From contig JAGVZX010000049.1 of assembly GCA_018302185.1 (NCBI GenBank), positions 1 to 9,143 on the forward strand: 9,143 bases of DNA. Reading direction: 5' to 3'. Positions within the stretch are counted from its first letter, which is position 1. Each line of letters starts with the position of its first letter. Source of the stretch: Candidatus Woesearchaeota archaeon. GTDB taxonomy: Archaea; Nanobdellota; Nanobdellia; Woesearchaeales; UBA10200. The notes below the pieces were generated by a model that saw only the letters and a program-made list of their open reading frames with translations, was not told the origin of the DNA and searched no databases. Positions 1 to 6,200 of this stretch are shown here, one piece after another. The position numbers and the translations under genes are program-made.

Positions 1-9
1 CAAAGAGTT

Positions 10-36
10 GTAATGTCGAGCAGAGCGAGACATTAC
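10..36. repeat. Inverted repeat, 8-bp perfect arms
   Basis: GTAATGTC (10-17) is repeated inverted as GACATTAC (29-36) around an 11-nt centre that itself contains GAGC and GCGA blocks. As RNA or single-stranded DNA it would form a hairpin. It could be a terminator stem for an upstream gene, a protein-binding dyad or part of a leader structure. No T-run follows, so a simple intrinsic terminator is unlikely. Confidence 0.5.
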
Positions 37-40
37 GATG

Positions 41-85
41 GTTTGATCAAACTTTAGCGAAGCTAAAGTTTGGGAGCTAAAGTTT
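41..85 (+). promoter_or_regulatory. Overlapping dyads abutting the DUF58 start codon
   Basis: Three elements overlap. (1) GTTTGATCAAAC (41-52) is a perfect 12-bp palindrome. (2) Arms 48-58 and 62-72 form an 11-bp perfect stem with a GAA loop; its tip, GCGAAGC (57-63), is a heptamer known to form a very stable mini-hairpin in DNA. (3) The 3' arm is duplicated: AGCTAAAGTTT occurs at 61-71 and again at 75-85, ending at the base before ATG 86. The single 5' arm can therefore pair with either copy. The Shine-Dalgarno-like GGGAG (72-76) lies between the copies. A translation switch is possible but inferred. Confidence 0.45.
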
Positions 86-973
86 ATGGGAAAGCTAAAT
101 ATTAATCTAATTCCTACAATTAAAAACCTTGAGATAATTAGCCATGGCTTGGTCTCTACAAAAATTATTGGAAATTATAAGAGCACATTTAAGGGCAAAG
201 GTCTTGAGTTTTCAAATTATAGGAAATACACAGATAAGGATGATGCTAACCTGATAGACTGGAAAGCGACCCTTCGCTCAAACGAGATTCTTGTAAAGGA
301 ATTTGTTGAAGAGAGAAATGTAGAAGTGCTTTTTCTGCTTGATGCAAGCTCAAGCATGTTATTTGGCTCTGAGCATCTGTTAAAAGCAGAATATGCAGCT
401 GAGCTTATGGCAGCGCTGTATTATATCGTCTTAAAGTCAGGTGACTCTGCAGGGTTTGTATTATTTACAGATGAGATAGTCAAAAAGATGAAGCCTGCGC
501 AGGGCAGGGAGAAATTTTATGTATTGCAGAAGACATTGACTGATTTTAACTTATATGGCGGAGATTATGATCTGGCATATGCACTGAAGTTTGTCAGGCA
601 TTTTGTAAAGCCCCATACGTTGATAATAATCATCTCTGATTTTATTGGATTAACAAATGATTGGGAGCATGCATTGAAGATCGCATCAAAGGAGTTTGAT
701 ATCATTGGGATAATGGTCAGGGATAAGCATGACAGGACTCTGCCAGATGACACTGGCCAGGTAGTCATAGAGAATCCTTATTCAGATCAGCAGCTTATCA
801 TTGACCCAAGGCTGATAAAGGATAGATACGAAAAGGATGTCCGTGCAGATGAGGCTAAGATCCAGAATACGTTTGCCAGGTTCAAAGCAGATTTCATCTC
901 ATTGCAGACAGATGAAAGCTTCATCAAGCCAATAATGAATTTTTTCAATAAGAGAAGATTGAAGATGAGATAA
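86..973 (+). CDS. DUF58 family protein with VWA-like fold
   Basis: A 295-residue soluble protein matching the DUF58 family. The family signature is visible as GKGLEF (37-42), NYRKY (44-48) and DD...LIDW (52-59), leading directly into a VWA-like core. The first metal-site (MIDAS) motif, D-x-S-x-S, is at residues 86-90 after a hydrophobic strand. A second acidic site follows a strand at SDF (184-186). Where classical VWA domains have a metal-binding Thr after GG, this protein has GGDYD (158-162), so the canonical MIDAS may be altered. No signal peptide or membrane span is visible. DUF58 genes are commonly found beside MoxR AAA+ ATPases and membrane VWA proteins, where a role in complex assembly or maturation is proposed; the exact function is unknown. 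ATG 86 is chosen because GGGAG lies 9 nt upstream and the family N-terminus is complete. The next gene starts 49 nt downstream. Confidence 0.88.
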   Translation: MGKLNINLIPTIKNLEIISHGLVSTKIIGNYKSTFKGKGLEFSNYRKYTDKDDANLIDWKATLRSNEILVKEFVEERNVEVLFLLDASSSMLFGSEHLLKAEYAAELMAALYYIVLKSGDSAGFVLFTDEIVKKMKPAQGREKFYVLQKTLTDFNLYGGDYDLAYALKFVRHFVKPHTLIIIISDFIGLTNDWEHALKIASKEFDIIGIMVRDKHDRTLPDDTGQVVIENPYSDQQLIIDPRLIKDRYEKDVRADEAKIQNTFARFKADFISLQTDESFIKPIMNFFNKRRLKMR

Positions 974-977
974 GCAA

Positions 978-990
978 TTAAAATAAATAA
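978..990 (+). promoter_or_regulatory. Possible archaeal TATA box before the VWA gene
   Basis: An A/T-only stretch (TTAAAATAAATA) lies in the 49-nt gap between the DUF58 and VWA genes, about 35 nt before ATG 1023. Archaeal transcription starts about 25 nt past the TATA centre, which would give a leader of roughly 10 nt. No convincing Shine-Dalgarno site precedes ATG 1023, which fits a short-leader message. In an AT-rich genome this may be chance, and read-through from the upstream gene is equally possible. Confidence 0.2.
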
Positions 991-1022
991 GTTACAACTT
1001 AAAAAACAGCTCAAAAACAAAC

Positions 1023-2030
1023 ATGCCTGCAGTAACATTCAACAATCCCCAGTACCTTTGGTTTTTTGTAGCTCTGCCTGTCTTGATAATAGGGCATTTT
1101 ATTGCTCTTAAATTTACACATAAGAAAGCAGTGAAGTTTGCAAACTTCGAGGCGATCGCGCGCGTCACGCACAGCCATATATTATCAAAGAACTATGGCC
1201 TGCTGCTTTCAAGGCTGCTTGTCATAGCTTTTGTGATCTTATCAGCTTCGGGCACAGTCGTATGGTATATAGGGCAGGCAAGCAACTTTGATTTTGTAAT
1301 CGCTATCGATGCTTCGACTTCCATGCTTGCAAAAGACTTGCAGCCGACAAGGTTAGGCGCTGCAAAAGATTCAGCACTGAATTTTATAGAAGTTCTCGAT
1401 AAAAAAGCCAATATTGGCATCATCAGCTTTGCGACCACAAGTGTTGTAGAGATAGAGCCTACGATTAACACGCTTAAATTAAAAGAAGCTCTTGGAAATG
1501 TAAACATAAAACGGACAGGAGGCACAAATTTAGGAGATGCGATAATTACAGCTTCAAATCAATTGTTAAATATCGGCAGAAAACAGAATCCTGAGCTTGA
1601 GCAGCTTGAAAATAACGATAAAGCAGAGTCTCGTGGCAAGGCAATCATCTTGCTTACTGATGGTCAGGGAACGATAGGCGAAGATGCCAATGCTGCATTG
1701 AAATATGCACAACAGAACAATATTGTGGTCCATACCATCGGCCTTGGCACTGAAGAAGGCAGCATATTTGCAGAATTGAACATTACGAATCTTGCAGCAC
1801 TTAAGACAAAGCTTGACGAAGAAGGTCTGAAGAAGATTGCAAGCTATACTGATGGCAGATATTTCAGCGCAAAGCAATTAAGTGACCTATCTTCTGCATA
1901 TGGTGAGATAGCATCTATCACTGAAAAGCCAAATGGGATAAATCTTTCTATCCCTTTGATGGTCATGGCTTTTATCCTGCTTCTCATAGAATGGCTGCTT
2001 GTCAACACAAAGTATACGACGATACCATGA
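1023..2030 (+). CDS. Membrane-anchored VWA domain protein, BatA-like
   Basis: A 335-residue protein with the BatA-type layout: hydrophobic spans at about residues 11-30 and 60-83, a VWA domain at about 90-298, and a C-terminal span at about 306-328. The MIDAS metal site is complete: DASTS (96-100), GGT with T168, and TDG with D213. The VWA domain most likely faces outside, between the second and third spans. Such proteins typically act with a MoxR AAA+ ATPase and a DUF58 partner as a membrane assembly, stress or maturation module; the substrate is unknown. The DUF58 gene 49 nt upstream supports a shared operon. ATG 1023 is the natural start because the first span follows within ten residues. 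The alternative is a generic VWA surface receptor, but the three spans and the DUF58 neighbour favour the BatA reading. Confidence 0.9.
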   Translation: MPAVTFNNPQYLWFFVALPVLIIGHFIALKFTHKKAVKFANFEAIARVTHSHILSKNYGLLLSRLLVIAFVILSASGTVVWYIGQASNFDFVIAIDASTSMLAKDLQPTRLGAAKDSALNFIEVLDKKANIGIISFATTSVVEIEPTINTLKLKEALGNVNIKRTGGTNLGDAIITASNQLLNIGRKQNPELEQLENNDKAESRGKAIILLTDGQGTIGEDANAALKYAQQNNIVVHTIGLGTEEGSIFAELNITNLAALKTKLDEEGLKKIASYTDGRYFSAKQLSDLSSAYGEIASITEKPNGINLSIPLMVMAFILLLIEWLLVNTKYTTIP

Positions 2031-2068
2031 TTCTATGTATTAAGTATGTGCATAGTTAAAATTTGCAC

Positions 2069-2274
2069 AAAAGCTAGAGCCTACACCGCCTATTAAGTGA
2101 GCATAATTTCAAAAATACTAATTCAAGTTACGACGGGCAATACGAACTATTTACTAATCAACTGACACAGCACGCAATGCTTTTCCAGTTTCAACTTTAG
2201 TCTCTAAGTGTAGAGGAGGAGTAACTCTTTTCTTTAACCATCTGATGCCCACTGGCGTGTAGGCTCTGGCTTTT
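2069..2274. repeat. Segment bounded by a 21/22-nt inverted repeat; possible decayed insertion element or structured RNA
   Basis: Arm 2069-2090 and arm 2254-2274 are reverse complements over 21 positions, with one mismatch (T2075, a G-U pair in RNA) and one bulged C. The shared core is AGAGCCTACAC / GTGTAGGCTCT. The interior holds smaller dyads, such as AACTG (2160-2164) with CAGTT (2186-2190). A second dyad, AACCATC (2237-2243) with GATGGTT (2289-2295), straddles the right arm. Outer arms this well matched fit terminal inverted repeats of a small mobile element, or the closing stem of a roughly 200-nt RNA. No clear target-site duplication was seen. The right-end/omega-RNA region of an IS200/IS605 TnpB element is one candidate, because a minus-strand frame crosses it. 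Confidence 0.5.
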
Positions 2275-2279
2275 ATCGT
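2154..2279 (-). pseudogene. Possible truncated transposase C-terminus (41 codons)
   Basis: On the minus strand an open frame runs from just after a TAG (2280-2282) to a TAG at 2154-2156. It has no start codon near its beginning, so it looks like the tail of a longer gene. The peptide is basic and hydrophilic, with TPVGIRWLKKR and LETKVETGKALR segments, loosely like the variable tails of IS200/IS605 TnpB proteins that lie after the zinc finger. No catalytic or zinc-finger motif is present, so the family is not proven. A second minus-strand frame over the same DNA also reads open for some distance. The overlap with the long inverted repeat is what makes an insertion-element remnant plausible. 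Confidence 0.22.
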
Positions 2280-2515
2280 CTAGAGTCCGATGGTTGCCTT
2301 TAATCTTAATACTCACATTGTGTGTATAGTAAGGCTAATCACTGGATCAGTTTATAGATTATCTTCTGTCATTACTCTTACTATACATCTATTGTATGTA
2401 CTCTTTTATTTACATACTCTGTATGTACTTATAACCTCATCTAAATACATTATCTCAACATTTTACATACATTATATGTAACTATCTATACATATATTAT
2501 ATGTAACCCTCTTTA

Positions 2516-2527
2516 CTATATTAAAAT
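2516..2527 (+). promoter_or_regulatory. Possible upstream TATA box of the HTH gene
   Basis: CTATATTAAAAT lies between the fourth and fifth palindromes. Transcription starting about 25 nt downstream would give a leader of roughly 35 nt before ATG 2581 and would include the fifth palindrome in the transcript. It competes with the box at 2558-2565 as the real promoter. Confidence 0.3.
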
Positions 2528-2557
2528 AACTTGATATCTTATCCCTAAACCGCAAGC

Positions 2558-2565
2558 TTTTTAAA
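2558..2565 (+). promoter_or_regulatory. Candidate TATA box overlooked by an operator
   Basis: TTTTTAAA is preceded by the purine-containing CGCAAG, a possible BRE position. The expected start site is near 2585-2590, so the fifth palindrome (2569-2585) would lie between the box and the start site, the classical position for an archaeal repressor site. If this box is used, ATG 2581 would be upstream of or at the transcript end, and translation might begin at the in-frame TTG 2593. Confidence 0.35.
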
Positions 2566-2580
2566 TTCTACATACATTAT

Positions 2581-2826
2581 ATGTACCATAACTTGAAAAA
2601 AACAGCTGATGCAAAAGAGGAACGTACAATTTCTCCTAGTTCTAACTTTCTTATTCCCAGTTTTATCTTCCATGATGAGAGATTGAGTGTTCTAGAAGCT
2701 ATTGCTGCATACCTAAAAGAAAAAGAAAAACTCACATATCACGAGATCGGCCTTATCCTAAATCGCGATGAAAGAAATGTCTGGACAGAATATGCGCGCA
2801 GCAAAAAGAAGAGAGGGATAAAGTGA
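2581..2826 (+). CDS. Small HTH DNA-binding protein, putative autoregulator
   Basis: Up to 81 residues. The first ~24 residues are polar and poorly conserved in style. The core begins at about residue 25 and includes DERLSVLEAIAAYLKEKEK (32-50), then a typical tri-helical HTH: LTYHEIGLILNRD (51-63) with recognition helix ERNVWTEYARSKKK (64-77). The [S]-LEAI-x2-YLKE and LNRD-x-R-x-VW pattern resembles small sigma-4-like or MarR-like HTH domains of archaea; I cannot name the exact family. It most likely binds DNA, and the palindromes overlapping its own 5' end are the obvious candidate sites. ATG 2581 is the only ATG available but lies inside the last palindrome, so the true start may be the TTG at 2593. 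The downstream ORF overlaps its stop codon, which suggests that expression is coupled to the giant surface-protein gene. Confidence 0.75.
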   Translation: MYHNLKKTADAKEERTISPSSNFLIPSFIFHDERLSVLEAIAAYLKEKEKLTYHEIGLILNRDERNVWTEYARSKKKRGIK

Positions 2827-2897
2827 AAAAGATGCATAAAATAAAAAAAGAAATAACTCAGAAAGAGATGGATAAATACTATGGAATTTTGGCTTAA
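2823..2897 (+). CDS. Possible 24-codon ORF coupling HTH and giant genes
   Basis: GTG 2823 overlaps the HTH stop codon in the arrangement GTGA, and GAGAGGG (2811-2817) lies 5 nt upstream as a plausible ribosome-binding site; an in-frame ATG follows at 2832. The lysine-rich peptide ends at TAA 2895-2897, 17 nt inside the giant gene, so ribosomes finishing here would be close to ATG 2881. It may serve mainly as a translational coupler. No domain is recognised, and it is short enough to be chance. Confidence 0.25.
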   Translation: MKKMHKIKKEITQKEMDKYYGILA

Positions 2898-3201
2898 AAA
2901 GAAGATAAAGCATGAGAAAAGGGCTGAAAAACATAAGAATATAGCGCAAGCCAGATTGAAGATCAGGGAATTGAAAAAAGAGATTGCTATCTGCGAGCAG
3001 TGCAAGCAGGAAGCTATCAAAGATAACGAGGATGTTGAATATATCACTTATTTTTCACAGCATGTAAAAGAAAAACAGCATGAGATAAGAGGATTAAAAG
3101 ACAGCATAATAGGATATTCGCCTGTAAAGCATAATGCGATTGCAGTAAGCGTGCTTGTTTTTTTCGCAGCAATGGCAATGTTCTTTTTGAGCATGTATGC
3201 A
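2881..3201 (+). other. Cytoplasmic charged head plus signal-anchor helix of the giant protein
   Basis: Residues 1-80 are dominated by Lys, Glu, Arg and Ile/Leu in a pattern compatible with a short coiled coil (KIKHEKRAEKHKN; LKIRELKKEI), with Cys38-x-x-Cys41. A hydrophobic helix follows at about 86-106. The positive charge before it predicts N-in/C-out topology. There is no early cleavable signal peptide, so the protein probably stays tethered. The head could dimerise or bind a cytoplasmic partner. Confidence 0.65.
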
Positions 3202-6200
3202 TCGCAGCAGAATATTACTGGGTTATCTATAGTCGCAGCTAATTTTAATGCAGATAGTGGTTCCAGCTCATTGCTTAACAATACTGTAAATGATGTGTTT
3301 GTAGATGGCACTTATTATTATGCTGCAACAGGCTCTGGATTAAGTGTGCTGTTTGTTAAGAACAATACCGAAAAGGCAAACCTCTCTGGAAATTTCAAGG
3401 CTATCTATGCCTTGAATAATTTAGTGTATCTCGGCAATACATCTGGAATTTATGTATTCAATAACAACGCAACATTAGGCTTCAATAAAAGCCATACTGT
3501 TAATGTGACTAATGTAAATGATATAGACTGCACTACATTCTCTGGCTTGGATTATTGCGCAATAGGAACTAATGCAGGCCTGAGAGTGTATAATTTCACA
3601 GGTAATACTATCATCAACAGCACAGACACACAGATAATAAAAGCTGTTAAGTTTGACAAAAACAGCACAACAGGACAAGTACTATTCAGCAATACAACCC
3701 ATCTGTTGAGAAGCACAGGAATTAATGCAATGTTTAACAATGAAGAATATCCTGTTTTTTCTAACATTAGCGGCTGGTGGCATTTTGACAATGCAGATGG
3801 CAATGATTCAGGACCATTAAATTTAGATATAACATCACTTTTACTTGGTGCAACATATAACACTACTTATAGCAAGTTTGGAAATGGAAGCTTGACGTTC
3901 AACGGCACAAAAACAAATGGAAATGCTGCGGTAGTGAACAGTTCTGCGACTGAATTTGACGGAAGAAAGGAATTGACTGTTATGTTATGGGTAAAATCAA
4001 ACGCATCACAACATGATTCAGGATATACCAATATAATTGGTAAGTTTGGCACTGTTACAGAAACAGACAGAAGCTGGCTTTTTAGGCATAGGGATGTAAA
4101 TGGTGCAGGCAATGACAGGCTGGAATGGACATTTGTGGCTGATAATGACCAAGTATATTCAGATGAAGTTATCTATACAGGTCCATTCCTGATTGACAAT
4201 AATTGGCATCATCTGGCATATACTATTGATTTTAATGCAGGGCAATTTAAACTTTATTATGAGGGCATACAACAAACTAATGTTAGTTTGAATACTAGCA
4301 CTCAGATTCAGAACGGCAGTACATTAAAACCTGTTACTATCGGATGTCTTGATATAGGAGTTGCCTGCACTCCATGGAATGGTTCTATTGACGAAGTTAT
4401 CATCTTAGGCAAGGCATTAACAGCACAGGAGATTTATGATTATTACTTTAAGTTTCAGTCTAAAAATGCAACTGCATTATCTAATATCAATTCTTTAGAA
4501 TCTACAGCTAATAACATCTATGCAGGACATTCTGGCGGTGTATCTAAAATAAATGCTACCGAATTTAGTTATAATTCTACTTCCAACCAAGATTATTATA
4601 TCAACGGAAGTGCATTAACGTCATATAATAACTCAGGTGGATTTGGCGATAGAAGACCTATGATGGATGTAGTAGACTCAGGTTGTGCTGGTATGTGGAC
4701 TGGTTGCGATGACCCCAATGGATTAGTTGATGGTGTAGGTCATGGTGCAACAACAAATGATTTTATCGGTGGGGGAGTTTCAGTAGCTGATAAATGGATA
4801 TTATTTGATTTTCTTGCTAACAATAATAAATTTATAACAGAAGCTAAATGGCTTCAAAGCGGAACGTCATCACATGGTATTTGGCAATGGCAAGGTAGTG
4901 ATGATAATTCAACATTTATTAATATCGGTGCTAATTATACTCTTGGCGGTTCTACTGACCAAATACAGACAACATTATCAGTAAATAATAAAAGTTATAG
5001 GTATTATAGAATGTTAGGGCTTAGCGGAACATTTAGTAATTCGCCTTGGATTGAAGAAATCCAATTTAAAATATATGGGAATCCTAATCAAATATTAGCA
5101 GGTACAATTAATAATGTAACTGCTCTTGCGATCTCAGGAGATGAAAAGACATTATATGCAGCTACAAGTGACGGCACAGCCAATGGCGCTGTCACTGAGA
5201 TAAATCTGACTAGCAACACACAGCTATTTAACTGGTCAAATACAAACGGCGAAAGATTGCTCAATTACAGCATCTCTTCGATAGCAAAATACGGCAATAA
5301 TACCTATAGCCAGATATCAGCAAATGCATTATATCTGTTTGAGCTGTTAGTCGGCACATCTTCAGGAATGAGCCTTATTGGGTCAGATTATCTTACAGTT
5401 GCATTGGTTAACCAGACAGATTTTGCTGGAAATAATGTTAATTCAACAGCTCCTGTGCAGATAGGCAGCAACATCACGATAAGGATAAATGTAACAGCCA
5501 CACCTAAATCAGTTTCAAATGTATGGGTTGCAGTTTGGCAGGCTGGCAATTATACAAGCGATAACTTCATAGCAAATACTTCTTACACTTCCCTCTCTGG
5601 GACGATCTATTCATTTATTGTTCCAATAAATGTCTCATTTGAAGCAAGAACATATAATTACACAATCTATGCAAATGATACTGTCAATAACCTTGTCCAG
5701 TCAGAAACTTTAAATTTCACGGTCAATGGCAGCATGCAGATAAAGATAGCATTAAGTCCTAATCTCACAGATGCTTATTGGACAACAGCAGTTTCTGGGC
5801 TGATAAACCTTAGTGATGGAACAAATGTCTCCAACACTTTAATTAATCTATATCTTAACAGCTCAAAGATAACAAAGGCAAATGGCTTTACCTCAACTGG
5901 CGCATATGTTTATGACTCAGATAATTTCACAGCTACAAACGGGAAGCTTGGAAATAATATTGTTAATGATGTATTTAATGATGGCACTTATTATTACATC
6001 GCAACAAACGGCGGGTTGCAGCTCATTTATACAAGAAACAATTCTGCAAAAACAAATATTTCAGGCAATTTTGCAACAGTATCTGCTTTAAACAATCTAG
6101 TCTATCTCGGCAATGCTTCTGGAGTATGGATATTCAATAACGATGGAACTCTTTCATTCAACAGAAGCTATACAACTCAGCTGATAAATGCAAGCGTGAA

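Larger units (their letters stand above)
1..85. other. Upstream region, possibly the tail of a preceding gene
   Basis: Two + strand frames enter from the left edge. One ends at TAG 55-57 and the other at TAA 78-80. Either could be the last codons of an upstream gene, for example the MoxR-type AAA+ ATPase that commonly precedes DUF58 and VWA genes, but neither peptide is recognisable. The segment is unusually rich in dyads, which fits a non-coding leader better than coding sequence. Confidence 0.3.
2283..2580. other. AT-rich control region without a convincing gene
   Basis: This stretch is dominated by TACATA/TATGTA palindromes and A/T runs. A 63-codon + strand frame is open at 2290-2481, but its peptide is low-complexity and hydrophobic, lacks a ribosome-binding site and is largely a translation of the palindromes. 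The region is best read as the control region of the HTH gene and the giant surface-protein gene downstream. Confidence 0.6.
2384..2585. repeat. Array of five 17-bp operator-like palindromes, TACATA-N5-TATGTA
   Basis: Five copies are seen: TACATCTATTGTATGTA (2384-2400, one arm mismatch), TACATACTCTGTATGTA (2411-2427), TACATACATTATATGTA (2464-2480), TACATATATTATATGTA (2489-2505) and TACATACATTATATGTA (2569-2585). The first and last of the final three are identical, and all three of those continue with an A or C then C. Half-sites are 11 bp apart centre to centre, about one helical turn, as expected for a dimeric HTH regulator. Site centres (2392, 2419, 2472, 2497, 2577) are separated by 27, 53, 25 and 80 bp, close to multiples of about 26.5 bp. 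The array ends on the start of the HTH gene, suggesting autoregulation. Confidence 0.72.

Noticed and set aside
989..1000. Small dyad AAGTT-AC-AACTT between the DUF58 and VWA genes
   Set aside because: Only five-base arms in A/T-rich DNA; expected by chance and no supporting context.
1193..1877. Minus-strand frames across the VWA gene
   Set aside because: Antisense to a well-supported VWA domain with complete MIDAS residues.
2048..2068. GTGCA/TGCAC dyad after the VWA gene as an intrinsic terminator
   Set aside because: Five-bp stem with an 11-nt loop and no U-run; archaeal termination does not need a hairpin, so it is unsupported.
2290..2481. 63-codon + strand frame coding a hydrophobic peptide
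   Set aside because: The peptide is low-complexity and mostly a translation of the repeated TACATA/TATGTA palindromes; no ribosome-binding site or recognisable domain.
2384..2585. CRISPR array
   Set aside because: The repeats are 17-bp palindromes with irregular gaps of 8 to 63 bp and no uniform spacers; an operator array fits better.
2739..4112. Several minus-strand frames opposite the HTH gene and the start of the giant gene
   Set aside because: They are antisense shadows of a strong + strand coding region with recognised domains, and their peptides show no domain.
5882..6091. 69-codon + strand frame inside the giant gene
   Set aside because: Out-of-frame shadow of the propeller 2 coding sequence; Met/Gln/Leu-rich peptide without features.
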